From positions 30,166,629 through 30,230,628 of the forward strand of contig CM073592.1 in NCBI GenBank assembly GCA_037074705.1: 64,000 nt of DNA, read 5' to 3'. The DNA is from Zhengitettix transpicula. Taxonomy: Eukaryota > Arthropoda > Insecta > Orthoptera > Tetrigidae. A program made the position numbers and the translations under genes. This document shows positions 1 to 13,445 of this stretch, in pieces. A model generated the notes under the pieces. It made no database searches. It was given only the letters and a program-made list of their open reading frames with translations, and had not been told where the DNA came from. Numbering within the stretch: position 1 is the first letter of the stretch; every line of letters starts with the position of its first letter.

Positions 1-213
1 AAAAAATTACTTAACACCTAATCTTATGAAACAATGCAGGGCACCAAAAATGAGAAAATTAATTGCAATATTAAATATGTAATTAAATATTTTCACTCTT
101 CCACAGTCAAATAATATTCCAACTCATCCAAGTGGTGTTGCAGAAAAAATGTAATTAATACCCATAATTTCTCTTCAGTATGAATGTAACATGAAATATG
201 AATACTTATTCAC

Positions 214-503
214 CTGTTTAGTGTTGCTGGTTTTTCAATTTCAGCAGTATAGTCTTCATCACTGTAATTTTGTAGATCATTATCGGTGACTTCTATGCTT
301 TCTGGTGTGCTTGATACCAAGGGCTTTGGTGTGGTTAGCACATTAGGCACATTAGGAGCCTCAGCCACTAGTCCACTTCCACCATTAGAGTTCACTTCCA
401 CAGCTGGATATAAATGGTGCTTTATGACCTCTGAGACTATTGGCTCTGTCCCAGCAGGTAGAGCATGTGCTTGTTGTAATATTGAGAGAATCTGTGCTAG
501 TGC
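214..503 (-). CDS. Gene A, coding exon 3 (secreted low-complexity protein, partial)
   Basis: Third coding exon of a minus-strand gene that leaves the window on the left. The acceptor (CATTTTAG before 503) and donor (AACAG|GTGAAT after 214) are both good. It enters in phase 0 and leaves in phase 2 (290 nt), so the TGA at 210-212 belongs to the donor and is not a real stop. It encodes residues 148-243. It opens with a hydrophobic helix (ALAQILSILQQA), continues with a region rich in Ser, Thr, Pro and Val, and ends acidic (NYSDEDYTAEIEKP). The opening helix repeats the end of exon 2. No catalytic motif or cysteine-rich domain is visible; any chitin-binding domain would have to lie in later exons outside the window. 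That it is an extracellular or cuticular protein is inferred from the signal peptide and composition. Confidence 0.8.
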
Positions 504-1420
504 CTAAAATGGGTAAGCAGTTAATGTGACTGCACATTGACAAAATTTGGTTTTTTTAGTAACTGAAAGTATTAAAGACGTAAATCTTGAAACCATATCA
601 ATTACTGTAAACTATTATGTTAATACATTAATTAGTGGTACTATATCTTCAATTTTGCTTCAAGCTAAATTCTTTATATTCTGAGAGCTTATATATTAAT
701 AATTCAATTATGAAAAGTTTTGTAAAATAATATTTAGAAACCAGCACATCATATTTTGTATTGTGTAGTAATGTTCACATTTTTTAAAATTTAACAACAA
801 ATTTTTGTAGGTAATATTGAGACTATAAATTTTGTTAATACTAAATGAATGCTACAATTTTATTCATAAATCAGATATTTTACAAATTGAACTTTGAAGC
901 ATCAAAGAAACATTGTTTTAGTGGGAAAGTTACTTTTGTATCATTTAGGAATTTGATTTTGTCTTAGCATTTTTTGGAAATCATAACACTGATTAAAGTG
1001 TTAGTCTGCATCTTTGTTCAATAATGCAAACACATCTTGTCTAATTTTTCTTTTTCATGTAAAAAATTCTCTCAATAACATACTTAAGATTTGGTTCTGA
1101 ATGATGTATTATTTTATAGCTTATGCCCTTATATAACATATATATTAACATCTGTTAAAAAAGAATACTACTGAATACGACCTTCATACAGACAAACTTT
1201 AAATAGAGAAACAATAACTAAGAAAATTTAATGTCCAGCATTTTTCAATTTTCTTAGTTATTATTTCTCAATATAAAGTTTGTCTGTGTGAAGGTCGTAT
1301 TTAGTATTAACACATTTGGATAGGAAAGAGAGACAGCAAATTCAGCTTACCCGAACCCCCTTTGTCAGGAAGGAAGGTCTGAACTGTGTGTCAGCTGGAC
1401 TCGAAGAAAAAAAATCTTAC
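504..1420 (-). other. Gene A intron 2
   Basis: A 917-bp AT-rich intron with a GTAAGA donor and a TTTTAG acceptor, phase 0. It contains the foldback element at 1164-1308 and otherwise nothing recognisable. Confidence 0.75.
1164..1308. repeat. Short foldback (hairpin) element in intron 2
   Basis: Two arms of about 62-65 nt (1164-1229 and 1247-1308) are near-perfect reverse complements around a loop of about 17 nt. The arms share AATACGACCTTCA, GACAAACTTTA and TAACTAAGAAAATT with their complements. There is no coding capacity. It looks like a short inverted-repeat element (MITE-like). No clear target-site duplication was found, and no second copy was noticed here. Confidence 0.75.
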
Positions 1421-1815
1421 CTGTATTCCACTATTGCTGGATGCTTGAGGATTTTTTCGAGCATTCTGTAAAATTCCCAGAATTTTTGCAAGGGCACGTA
1501 ATCTAGCTTGGTCATTTGTATCTTGTGTTGGTCTTGAATATAAAGGGTCTGGTCTGTTGTAATAGAATGGTGAAGGTGAAGGTGGAGGTGGAGGTGCTGG
1601 GACAGGATTCTTCACAAAAGCATAAGGCTGTGACAGTAGAAGACTGTTACTGTGATACTGAGGCACCTTTGGTACTCCCTGGAAGAGAGGCTGTTGCCTG
1701 TCCACTAAACTCTGCTGTGTAATATAGAAGGTCATGTAGGGTATGAGGCGCCTAAATCTCTCATTTGCTGGAGGAGGATTTTCACCACTGTTGTTGTTTG
1801 AAGCACATTCCACTC
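1421..1815 (-). CDS. Gene A, coding exon 2 (proline-rich secreted protein)
   Basis: The exon begins after TTTTTTGTAG (1815) and ends at ATACAG|GTAAGA (1421). It is 395 nt, phase 1 in and phase 0 out. Joined to exon 1 it completes a Gly codon, giving the signal-peptide end ...LLLG-VECA, with probable cleavage before SNNN at about residue 20. It encodes residues 17-147: a polar, Asn/Pro-rich mature N-terminus, a Tyr/Pro/Gln-rich stretch, a polyproline run near residues 88-98 (PAPPPPPSPSP), and a hydrophobic helix ALAKILGILQNA near 123-134. The reading frame stays open across the whole exon in otherwise stop-rich DNA. The family is not recognised. Confidence 0.82.
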
Positions 1816-2746
1816 CTACAAAAAATAAATTATGACACTATAAAACTGATAGATGGAAAAAAAATCTTTCAGTACACTGTAAATACATATCAGCTCTTTT
1901 TATTTCCCTGAATGTAAGTTCAGAATTATAAGTCACATTTTTTAATATTCTTATTTACTTAACTATTTTTTTGTTTGTTGGTCAATGAGTAAATTACAAC
2001 ATGATTTTTAAACTGATCCACTAATTATATGATATTCTTTTCCCCCCATTGAAATGGTTTTCAAAAATACACTACTCTATTGAAATTTAATCAAACTCGG
2101 GTGTTTTCTTATTGTATTATTCTACTTGCCTTTTTAATAATTGGGTTCTGAAATACTAGACATAATTTGTCTCACTATTTTACACATTTTGTATCTGTTT
2201 TGTATATGTGTATATATGTAGCAATTAGTTTTCCATTAAACAACTTATACATTAGTGAAAAAACGCTGAGCTATAAGGATGCCATTTTGAATTATTTTTG
2301 TTTTTCATGAATTAAATACCGCTTTAAGAAATTTTGAAGTGTTTCTTGTAAAAAAATTCTAGATATCTGTCGACTTGATCATATTGATGCTTAAACCGAT
2401 AGAAGGAAATAGTTCTAGAGTAAGTTGCAGATCCTGAACAAGATTGTCGAGAGGAAAGCTGTTCCAGCTATCAGATTCCTGGTCGCTAGAGGTACTGCCA
2501 TTGTGTTCGTTCTAGTCTTTGTGTTACAACCTTGACAAGAAACATTTTTTTCCCCGTCTCAACTCCAGAACATAAGTTCAGAAATTCTTCGATAAAATCT
2601 TTTCTCCTGTTTAAGAAAGCGCAGCGAGTGCGTGGTTGCTGTATCGTTGTTCCAATAATTAACTTTGAATAAAATCAGTCACAATCAAAACTGCGGACTA
2701 GAACGTCGACCATTCAGATTCAAGTCTTCTAGGGTTGGAAGTATTC

Positions 2747-3310
2747 TTACTACTACTACTCCTCCTCGGCGTTACAGTCCATGTAGGACCTTGACCTCTC
2801 TAACGATCATAGCCCAATCTTGCCGGTCCTCTGCTCGTTTGCTCCATCTTCTAACACCCGTCTTTCGTAAGTCTTCCTTCACATCGTTTAACCATCGTTT
2901 TCGTGGTCTCCCTTTGCACCTTCTGCCACCTGGATTTCGTTTGTAGATCTTTTTGACAACCTTGTCTTCTGACATTCGCTCTACATGGCCCAACCATATC
3001 AGTCTGTTCCCCTTTATTTGCAATACAATGTCTGTATACCCATACTGTTCCTCCAGTTCCCTATTTCTTCGTATTCTCCAATTCCCTGCTTCGTTTACCA
3101 CTCCAAAATCCTTCTTAATATTTTTATTTTCCATCTTCTCGAACACTCTTCTTCTGCTGCGGTCATTGTCCATGTTTCCGAGCCATACATGACCACCAGT
3201 CTTATCATTATTCTATAAACAGTCACTTTCAGTTTCCTGTTCAGACTACGTGACTTGAGAGTCTTAATTATGGCCCAGTAAGCTCTATTTCCTGCTGAAA
3301 TCCTTTCTTT
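2747..3310 (-). mobile_element. 5'-truncated non-LTR retrotransposon (LINE), C-terminal end
   Basis: Read on the minus strand, this is the end of an endonuclease/reverse transcriptase ORF. It starts near ISAGNRAYWAIIKTLKS, continues through IMIRLVVMYGSETWTM, and ends with the RLIWLGHVERM and GRPRKRWLNDVKEDL motifs that close many insect LINE ORF2 proteins. It stops at about 2772 with TAA, followed by a short (AGT)n tail (2747-2760) that marks the 3' end. The endonuclease and the catalytic RT motifs are missing, so this is a dead 5'-truncated copy inside intron 1, in the same orientation as gene A. Confidence 0.85.
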
Positions 3311-6300
3311 TATTTATTCATTTATACTGTTACGTCGCGTATTAAAACGCCGTTCCTCGTGTCTTTCCTATTCATCTTTGATTAATGTTGGCCTGATTCG
3401 AACCGAAAGGCGCGAGTTCGCTAAAATTAGTATTCCTTTGGAGTTAATGAAGAAATGGTTCCCAACATATGAAGTATGTGACGAAAATATTGAAACTTAA
3501 CTGACTGCTATGCAGTTTTCGCCTTACAGTTGGAGGTCGTTCATTACCCGTTCATTTTATGTTGCTAAAGCTAATGGCAACGAGGCATATTGAAATTAAT
3601 CGTCCGACCACTGATATGGATTTTTCAGGGCGTACATGAAAACCACAAAGTGCTATAATATGACAGGGACTAGAGTCTTTCTCATTCCATTGGAAATCAC
3701 TTGGTGAGAAACTTCAGTAGTTTCTAAACTCATCTTCTAGGCCATGCTTGTAGGTCTCACTTTTTGCGACGTCATCGTCGTCAGGTCATTTCATACTATC
3801 TTATTATAACCTGGTATTATAGAAATCTCAATTGTTATTAATTAAGTGTCGTAAAGTTCTTAATATATCCTACATTTCCTCCACACACACACACTTTTAC
3901 AGCGACGATTTTATGAAGGATCATAATTCGTTTTATTTGTGTTAATTATTTGAAGTCTTTTTCAGTGGCGTGAAATGGTTTTATAGTGAAAGTTAAAAAG
4001 AAGCTGCCGTACCACAAACATTGCCTACTCTCTGTCAGCCTTTTATTTATGCTCTTGCTCGTTATTTTGTGAGTGTTTTGACCATCGAAGGTATTTCATT
4101 GTAACATTTTGAGTTCCCATTAAAAAATGCTTTGTGATTTTCTAAAATCTGTTCATTCAATTGAGCTTAAAATATCTCAGTGTTACGATTTTTTGGATGT
4201 TTAACCTCAACTCTTGTCATAAAAAGATCAGCCAAGGTCAACAGACTAAATTGGTTTCTCTATAGCTGTTTTGTAAAGTCAACTGTTCATAAAGTCGGCT
4301 TGCTGCGCCTTCGTCATCATTTATGTGATGGATTTCATGGAAATCTGGATCCGTTGGCGTGGTGGGTTTTACCATCCTGATGTCGATTGCGGAGTGAGCT
4401 ACCAAACCTTGTTGGAGTCCGAGAACTATTTATAAAATATTTTCACCGGGATTCCTCCAATCCTCTGTAAAGTCGCAAACGTGAAAGAGCTGGCGACTCG
4501 GTGCTGTGACTATGTTTAGACCTCGCAGGTGGCATTCAATTACTCGTGACGATTAAACGACCGACTTTCTTGGCCACATAGGGTCATCTGGTGTTGCGCA
4601 AGACGTAGCTAGGCTCTTCTCATAAGTCAAGCCTTTCACCACGGCGTATGTGCGCCTTACGTAAAGTGGCTCGCTGGCCGCGACATCCCCAGCCTTTCAC
4701 CGTTGCCTAAACATCAGGAAATTTCGTGTGTCCGTCTTATGAAACATATTTACAACAGTTCGCATTCTACGGAGTATCACCTTGCTAACTTCATTTACGG
4801 TCCAAGTAGACAATTTAATCAGAAGTTGAACCGTCAGGAAATGAATTGTGTTGCGGACAAATAATATTGCGAGGTAAATCGTCCAACGAAGTATTGACTG
4901 CGGTTCGTGCTCCACATAACAGTGGTTTACACACAAGTTTGCGTTTTCGTCCTTGACAAAAAGTGCCATACCGGAATGAAGCTAATTGCTGCATCGGACC
5001 TAGTTCTTGTACTGGATTTTTACTTTACTGGATAGGGCAATGAACATTCGAGACGCCAAAGTTGGAGTCATGTTAGGAAGGGACAGTGGAAGACTGAAAA
5101 AAATTGATGTTCACTTAAGAAATAGTTCAAGTAGTGATCAGTTTGCAGTTTTTGAAGTTTATCAAAGTTATAGTCAGAATTTCTAGGTGTGTTTAATTTA
5201 TAAGGTATTCTCCTTTTTTATTTGAGAAAATTCAAATTTGTGTTATTCCTAAAAATACTTCCTGCTTCTGTTTGACTGGGGGAAAATTGCTAGCGCAAGA
5301 GTGATACAGTCCTCCGATGGAAAAGGCATAACATCGCTAGGAAACACGCCTCTTCAAAGTTTGTACGAGGGATCGGTTGATTATGAAGGTAGTTGTGGAA
5401 GCTTTGCACTCAAACCACATTTGTAGGATGCAGCCTTTGGAACACTATCGGTGAGTTTACACCTCCTTCACTGCACCTGATTTTCGTTGTCGAACTGCGT
5501 TTGAACTTCTTCGATTGTTGCAAACCACGAATCATTAAACAAACGTAATGCGATTTTTTTAACCTTTCGAGCTGTTATATAACGACTGCTGTTAATCTCG
5601 TTCTAGTGCTACTACGCCCTGTAAACTTAAAATGTGAAACAAAAGTGAATGTTTGGTGTCTGGTACCTCTTCTTCCCATCACTCACGTACTGTTTCCTCA
5701 TCTTGCGAGAAACTAGATAAAATTAGTAATCCACATTCCTGACAAGTCCGTTTTTTATTTTATACTATTGGAGCAGTTTCATTAACATTTGCGGAGGCTG
5801 TTGACCCAGTATTTTTTAGCAACGTGTACAACTCTTAAAATCACTTAACCTTTACCGTATTTGGAGAAATGTTTTAATTTGTGGGGGTATTACAAAATTC
5901 GAGTACGTATTTTTTTTAGGTTGACTTGTATATTGATAACGTTGATTAGGCCACGGCGTTTCCTTGGGCTGCTCAGGCCTATACGATTAAAATTTAATCA
6001 AATGTAAATTAAATACATCACGCAACCTTCTAGTTAATGCAATATTGTACCAAGAGAATTTGAATTGATAGTAACATTACAAGCACCAGCTAATGTATTC
6101 GATAACCATGAAAATTAATGAGTCTTAACCTTGAGCAATAAAACTACTGTACTTCTTGTAACCAAACAACAAGATAAAAAGTCCATTAGACGTCATCTCC
6201 TGATTTACTTATGAAGACAATATGAATTTGGAACACGGGATGCGAATAAATTAAGTATAAATGCGGTCGTAATTCTACAGGAAAGCTTTGGAAAGAGGAA

Positions 6301-7492
6301 CCGACGCAATCATTTTTGAAACGCTCCCACGAGGAGTCACAATAGTTTCTCCATTCTGATTAAATTTGAATTTTAAGTCTCGTAACAACTTAAAAATTTT
6401 TAGCTTCACTATTTTTTTTTATTAAGAGTAAATCCATACAGAGGAATTTCCAAAATATGATTGATCTCAGTATTCAATGAATATGATCCTTAAATATTTA
6501 CTACTCGTATTTTACGTCTCAAAAATAAATATCTCGGAACAAATAAATTGTCAAGGGAAGAAGAAATAGCGTTACAAGGGTTATTGTTGGAATCGGAAAC
6601 TTGTGTCTGTTTCTTTACTACTGTTGATGAAAGTAAAACCTGGTGCATGATCTGAATCTGTGGAATGGTTAAAATTCTTATTAGAGGTTCATGTATGACT
6701 TGGGCATATGGCGGAAACTGGACACGTCTATGATTCTATCATGGAGAAGGCTTTGTCTCTTACACTTACGCACACTGTGATATTTTGTGATGTAACTCTT
6801 CCAATTTATGTATCCGATCGTTTCATTTACTCCACCCCATCAGATTATTGGTTGGTTCTTCCCGAGTTATTTCCTATTGACGTTATTTCCCTATTAACAT
6901 ACACAGTGGAGGCTCGATCCTGACATATTCCATCACGCAACCAAGAATCCTAAAGATTACACGAAAACTTCGCGTTCTGGACGTCACCTCAAATTCGCAC
7001 GAACGTGTTTCCCATCGATTTTAGAATGCCGAGTCACTTGTCAGCTCTGTTTGTAGAACAGTGTTACTCGTAGGAAGTAGCTGTCGTGAAAGTCTCGCAC
7101 AATGGCGGTCTGTAATTAGTGTATCCGATGGCCGACTCCGCGAAAGGCTGACCCCAGAGCTACGTGCAGAGTGGTACGCATCTGATTACAAGTCTCTGGC
7201 CAGCTTTCAAAACTAGCGAGCATGCAATCACCCTCGATGTATACAACTCATGCGACCCGCATATGCGCTCGAGGAATCCACGCAGATGAAGAACGAATCA
7301 GTCAGTGCTGTAATATTTCATAAAGACTTTTACAGTTTCATTAATAATAAATCAGAAGATAATGTGAAATTAATTCAAAACATTATCAACGTTCTTTTTG
7401 AAGTGAAGTTACATTCATTTAATTCAATTTGCGTAGTTGTGTCTTGTAGAAAGCTCTAATATCTTAATTATATCCGCAGGAAATCTGTTCAA

Positions 7493-7496
<4 letters not shown>

Positions 7497-7527
<31 letters not shown>
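7497..7527. repeat. (AT)n microsatellite
   Basis: About 30 bp of uninterrupted AT dinucleotide, shortly before a partial copy of the foldback family. Confidence 0.9.
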
Positions 7528-7528
<1 letters not shown>

Positions 7529-7557
7529 TCTTTCAAATATAAATCAGAATAAAACTA

Positions 7558-7668
7558 CCAGTTGTGTTTCTCTAGGTTCTTCTTGACACCTAACGAAAGG
7601 GACAAACGTTGTGTGGTATTTATATTACATTTTTGTCTGTATTGACTATATTTCTTATTCGTTACACT
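7558..7668 (+). repeat. Foldback/hammerhead family, partial copy 1
   Basis: A single arm on the plus strand matches the family: CAGTTGTGTTTCTCTAGG, then CACCTAACGAAAGGGACAA, ACGTTGTGTGGTATTTATAT, and TCTGTATTGACTATATTTCT. The segment equivalent to stem II and GAA of the ribozyme-like core is deleted, and CTGACGA is mutated to CTAACGA. A decayed copy. Confidence 0.8.
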
Positions 7669-9429
7669 TTATAGACTCTACGTAGAATGTTCGGGGGGAT
7701 AAAATTTTCTCTTTGATTACAGAACATGAAAATATATCGATAAACTTCCGAACCGCGACAGCAGATTTAAATATAGTAAAGAATTGATTTCCGCTCAATA
7801 AATATAGTAAGATGGTCGTAATATCACAAAGATTTTAAATACTGTGACACCACACGGTGGAAGTAATTACAAGTTTTAAACATTTATTAGTTTTCGTACT
7901 CGCATCGTCCCATCTTCAGAATAGACCAACCTTGCCTCTTGTGTATTATGCCTATAAAGTCAGATACTCGGTGACATCTGCTGTTTATATTTCACTCCAC
8001 TCAAAATCTTAGAAGGTGACTACGTCATAATTTTTGTTTCATTCCTTGAAACTTTCTTCATGCCTATTTTGAATTTATAAACCTAAACATAATGTGGAAA
8101 TACTGTATTTTTAAGAAGGACGTTCTTGTCCCGAGATCAGGAAGTCACTGGTCAATTACTATACGCTATTATTCTGTGATCTGTCGCTTGCAGAAAGGTT
8201 TGAGACTAATATGGCGTCTGGTCCTTCGTTAAAGTTCCAGTATTATTTAGTCAGATGTAGCGTCTGATCTTACGTGAAAGGAAGAACATATTTAGGTTTG
8301 TTTTTCCTGCCACAAACATATACTCAGTATTTCCAACTAATTATCAGGTTACATTGCCGTAAAAATAAATCGACTACATAAATGTTCGTAACCTTAAATA
8401 AGGCTAAAACATATTCATGATTCGAACTGGAATGAGAAAGTCAATAAGCTTATTTTTTTATTAATCCATACATCTTTCTAATCTGCCGCCTTGAATAGTG
8501 AAACTCTTCGATCATAGAAACGTATGTATATGTTAAGTGAGTCGGCATTTTCCGTTTGCCACTCCTTTCCGTAACTTTACTTCGGTCTCCATCGTAAACC
8601 ACCTAATTGCGATTTTGATTTTTTAATACTTCCACATTTTTCCTTTAAAATGTTTTCAACTGTATGTTACATTTACATTCTATTGTTGTATAAAATTATT
8701 GTACTAAAGAGAGTAACGTTTACAAAGTCATTAATAATAATTTAATCCAGAAGTCCCGTTTACCAAACTTTTTTTTTCCTTCCTTGAGTTGTTTTTACAG
8801 AATTCGTGGTCACTTTTCTTCCTCTTTCTCTCCAAACAGTTTAAGAGAATTCACCGCGGGGGTATCATTCCAGTGAGGGAGTTCGCGAATCACATAAATC
8901 GCGAAGGTAACTGGTTCCGCGTGTTTCCGTCACCGAGCAAGTAGCTGCTCCGCGAAAGTAAAAGTACGGCCATAAATTTCAGTCCGACTTGTTATTAGGG
9001 TCCGAAGTTACGTGGCCCTCTGCCTGGGCATTACGAACGAAACACATAATTCTTTATTGTTTTGGGGCTTTCTAACGCTTACTTTCTACTCTGCTTCACT
9101 CGGTCATTCTTTTTCCGGAACTCGGACCCTGTTAATAATGTGTTCGCCGACTGATTACTAGAAACTTGTGTATATTCTTAACACATTTATTAATTTCTGC
9201 TCTATCAAAAGACGGACTTGTACTATTCGAAACGTTGAAAATACTTTTCCCAAGCTTCTATCGCTTTTATTTCAGTTCTACTTTGCTCTTTTCTAAAATA
9301 GTCAATGGAATCCCGAATAATGTCTCTAGTAATACCTACTTCAGTTTAATATTCGATTATTTTCTATATTTTTAATTATTACTTTCTTACCTTTATTTTC
9401 CCCTAAGATTAACTACATACTACTAAACA

Positions 9430-9975
9430 TTGTTTCCGATAATTCCGTTTTTGTTAAAACAGTTGGCTTTCCTGTGTGTTGTCTCTATTCTTAAACTGAA
9501 TGCTCTTAATAATGCAGATCGCATTATTTCTGTTAACACTTTCCAACGCATTCCCTCCGAATGCCCTCGTACCTGCAGCAGACTCTTGCGACTACTAAAG
9601 TTAATCCCTCAAAGCGATTATTTCCCCACTCCCTACCAACTGCTCTTCACTTTGCCAGTTATGCCAACATTTGCTACTGTACAGAACATAAGAAAATTTG
9701 TGTACCACTGGCCTTTTCTAAGAGATGGAGAAATTGGAATAATAGCGAGGTTTGATTTTAAAAGGAGTTGGACAGAAACTCCGGTGAAACCCACTTTTTT
9801 TTATTATTCGGTCTCCCCTTCCGTCATAAAAGGGCAAGCTATTTATTTTTCACTTCAACTGTTACATATACGCAATACCAAAAACGACTTCCCTTCCTTC
9901 GTCGATGCCCAAATTTATCGTCTTCCAGTCCTTCAGCGTCCATCGTTCAATGCTTCTGTTTGTTATTCTCGTTAA
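9430..9975 (+). CDS. Unrecognised 181-codon ORF
   Basis: The longest continuous ORF in the window, ATG to TAA, inside intron 1 of gene A on the opposite strand. The predicted product starts with a hydrophobic stretch (FPIIPFLLKQLAFLCVV) that could act as a signal or membrane segment. The rest is Phe/Ser/Pro/Arg-rich with a few cysteines and no motif I recognise. The DNA is pyrimidine-rich on this strand, which lowers stop frequency and favours chance ORFs. There are no flanking splice or promoter features to support it. More likely chance or a decayed repeat than a gene. Confidence 0.15.
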   Translation: MFPIIPFLLKQLAFLCVVSILKLNALNNADRIISVNTFQRIPSECPRTCSRLLRLLKLIPQSDYFPTPYQLLFTLPVMPTFATVQNIRKFVYHWPFLRDGEIGIIARFDFKRSWTETPVKPTFFYYSVSPSVIKGQAIYFSLQLLHIRNTKNDFPSFVDAQIYRLPVLQRPSFNASVCYSR

Positions 9976-12329
9976 TATTTTTCTTCTGCTGTACGACACT
10001 GTCTAACATTTTTCCAGTTCATCGGATTGTGGAATTTCACTAAAAAGAAGGCTTGAGTTGGTTTGGGACCACGAAAGCTGCGTGGATGAGTTGAAAGTCG
10101 TGTACACCCTGTAAAATCGTTTTCGCTTTCATGTGTGGTACAGAGCTTTACAAGCGTAATGACCGTGAGTGGCTAATGTTCTGTAGGATCGAGCGCTAAT
10201 TGGTACTAGATGGCAGTGGCTCTTGCTTTCACTGTGTTCCGGCCAAGCGAGAAAGCAACGAGAAAGCGATCAAGCCTTGACACTGGCCAAGGTCCTGCCT
10301 CCGTGCCTCGAGGCGGCATTTCGATCCTTCAGGTAACTATGCACTGGTCTCAGAAACTGTCACTCGCCCCTGACCCATACACGGCCACGTTTGTCCAGTA
10401 AGCGTGAACATTACTTCAGATTCTGTGGAAGATTGGGTCGGTTTCAAGTAGCCCTGATTCAAGGTTATCAAAAATAACACAGAATATTAATTGAAGAAAA
10501 GATCTAGGTGAGAAATATTTTAATTCTTATTCGGTTTTTTTAAAAGAAGCTTCGGAAGACGATTTGTAGAACACATGTCTATGGTGTTTGGGAAGTAGTG
10601 AAATATGAAATCTGATCCTTCACAGGAACGTTGAAAACTAAGCTTGCCTCAGAGTAGTAAATTACGGTAACTACATTTACACTAGTTTACATTTGTCTCT
10701 GGAAAACCTCACAAGTAGACCAACACCTGAGTTCACGCTTCCTTTTGCACATTTGAATGAAATTTAGATATTGTCACTTATTTATTTTTCATAAACGAGG
10801 CCTGGGTTGGTTTAGCTGAAGGTCGATGTGCTCTAATAATTTATTGTTTCAAAACGTTTCATTACTATGACGAAACTTTGTACCTGTTTGCCTTGATGTA
10901 GTCTGCCAGATATTTTCTGTTTGCTCAAGGAACATGACTTTGTAGTTTAGAAATATCCGTAGATTTTGATTGACGAGGATTAATGTAACGTCTTTGTAGT
11001 GTGTCCTGTGCTGGCGGCATTAGTACATAACACTCTGACCTTGCATAAATGTAAGCTCTCATCTGCTTCGTCAGGCTGAATAATCATGATTGCGCAATTT
11101 CATTCAATCTGGTTCCAAGATGATGGCGAATGGTCGTCTCGTTACTCTTTGTTTCCGTCCTCGAATTTGTGTAGTCGGGCATGTTGCTTCCTCAATGAAG
11201 CACTCAATTTTATACAGTCACCTATATCCAAGTTTGATGACGTGCCATTTTTGTGTGTCTTCAGAGATGGAAACCGGCCAGTCATTTGTCGTGATAAGTT
11301 CCGCACTGGTGGAAAGGTTAAAAACGCTGAATCGGAACGGAACGAATCGTGCTCTTCTGTCGTGAATTTTGTTTCAAGTTACAGGCTACTCCAGTGCTTT
11401 GAATAAGGATGCCATTACAAGGACAATTTAGGGAGTGTCTAACGTTGAAATGAATACAAACATTCAACTGAAAAATCTACAAGTACGCCATCATATGCTA
11501 AGACGATGCCACGACTATTTGTGTATATCAATAGCATTTGGTTTATTAATTATTTATCACAAAAATGAATAATCACAAAAACGATTTTTCACTTAACTCG
11601 TTCATGAACATAGATGAATTATATGAACAGTGATCCTATTTCCTCCATTTTAGTCTTCCATTTTCCCTGTCATTTTACAACACAAATACTCTCTCGCAAG
11701 GCATCATTCAGGTTTCTTTCCACTTGTTGGAAGCACAGCTCACTGTTACTACGTGTTTTCGAAGTCTAGTTTGTACGAAATAACTGAAGATAATTTAAAA
11801 ATACAAGTGAATTTTATATTGATGCTGTTAAGGACAAGGACGTCGACAATCCCGTTCGCTATCGATGATCAATGATCCTTTCGCGTGGAACTGCGAGGAG
11901 ATTGGTCTTTGTACGTTTCCTCAGCATCGTGAGTTGTTCTGACGTGACACATGGTTTGGCAAGGAAGTGACCTATATAACGGGACAGTGGTCGGTTCGGT
12001 TAACTCGTGCAGCTGACGTACTTCGTGAAGGCTGCGGCAGGTGCTTGCCCAGCTGGCGTGGGCCTCAGATCTGCTGGTCCAGCTTTTCTCAAGGATGTCT
12101 GCAACATACTTGAGTTTCCGCGTCTCGCCAACACAAAAAATATATGGTGCTAATTTAAACAACAAAAAACTGGACGGGTTTTTCCAGGGTTTTTCGTTAC
12201 GTCGCCAAGCGTTCCTGTAACTTTGGTTGAATTGTATTGGGAGTCTCAAGTGAATTATGTTTGGCATGTCCCAAATATTTATTCTTGCCGTAATTTCAAT
12301 TCAATTATTGGCTTTACAACCCTGGATGG

Positions 12330-13445
12330 GTTTTGGCCTTCTCAACAATATTATTACATTATCCCCTATCATTAGCCAGTCGTCCCCATCCTCGTACTCC
12401 CATCGTCCTCATATCCTCCTCAACTCCGTCTATCCATCGTAACCGAGGTCTTCCTCTTATTCTTCGTCCCTCCAGTTTCCACACCATAATTTTCTTAGGT
12501 GTTTTGTTCTCAGCCATCCTCATCACATGTCCAACCCATGCAATTCTTCTACTCTTCACGCACCTTAAGATATTTGCTTGAATAATCAGATTGTCCAGCT
12601 CATGGTTCATTAGAATCCTGTAGCTACCATCATTATTCTTTTTAGGGTCGTATATCCTTCTCAAGATCCGTCGCTAATCTTTTCGTCCGTACTTGTCATA
12701 GTCCACGTCTCGCATCCGTAAGTCACAACCGGTCTTATAATGGTTTTATATATTTTGAGCTTCGTGTTGATATTTAAAATTTTTGACCTCATTAAATTTT
12801 TATATGCATAATAGCATCTATTTCCATTTATTATTCGGGTTCTAATTTCGTTTGAGATTATATTTTAATTGTTTTTTTGTGAACCAGGACAAGTGGATTC
12901 ATTTACTTGCTCAAAGGAAAACTCCTTTACTTTAAAACTCTCAAATTTCTGGTTTTGCGTTCTATTAATTTCCATATATTTCCAATCCTCTTATTTTGGC
13001 ATCATTGTGTGGTTCGGTTGGGGTTTCCTTTAGCGAGACTGCTCTTCTACTTGTTATGGCTACATCATCTGCGTAGGCACATATTTGAAGAGTCTTAATA
13101 CCTATTCCCGGACGTGTCTATTTTTCTAATTGATGCTTCCAGGGTTAGGTCAAATATTATGGCTGATAGGGCATCACCTTGTCTTACGCCGCTATTAATA
13201 GCAAAGGGTTCTGTATATTCATTATTTACTCTTACTATTGCTTTGGATCCATTCAATGTGGCTTTGACAAGCCTTATTAGTTTTGCTGGGATGCCGCAAG
13301 GTCGTTTGTCATAGTTTCTTTATTTATGCTATCAAAAGCTTGTTTAAAGTCTATATATATAGGTTGTGTAGATTGATGTTATACTCATACGCCTTCTCAT
13401 GTATGTGTCTTATTGTGAATAAGTGGTCAGTTGTTGAGCGCGACT
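12330..13445 (-). mobile_element. LINE relic with reverse transcriptase palm and C-terminus
   Basis: On the minus strand the DNA encodes, with frameshifts and stops, the second half of a non-LTR reverse transcriptase. It begins at RSTTDHLFTIRHIHE, then motif A LYIDFKQAFDSIN, motif B FAINSGVRQGDALSA (about 13170), and the catalytic motif YADDV (13064-13075). These are followed by IYKTIIRPVVTYGCETW and the closing RIAWVGHVMRM and GRPRLRWIDGVEEDM motifs ending near 12359. A frameshift near 13290 and a stop after motif B show it is dead. 5'-truncated, in the same orientation as gene A. Confidence 0.88.

Noticed and set aside
210..212. Stop codon as the end of gene A
   Set aside because: The TGA is formed by the splice donor GTGAAT; the exon ends at 214 in phase 2.
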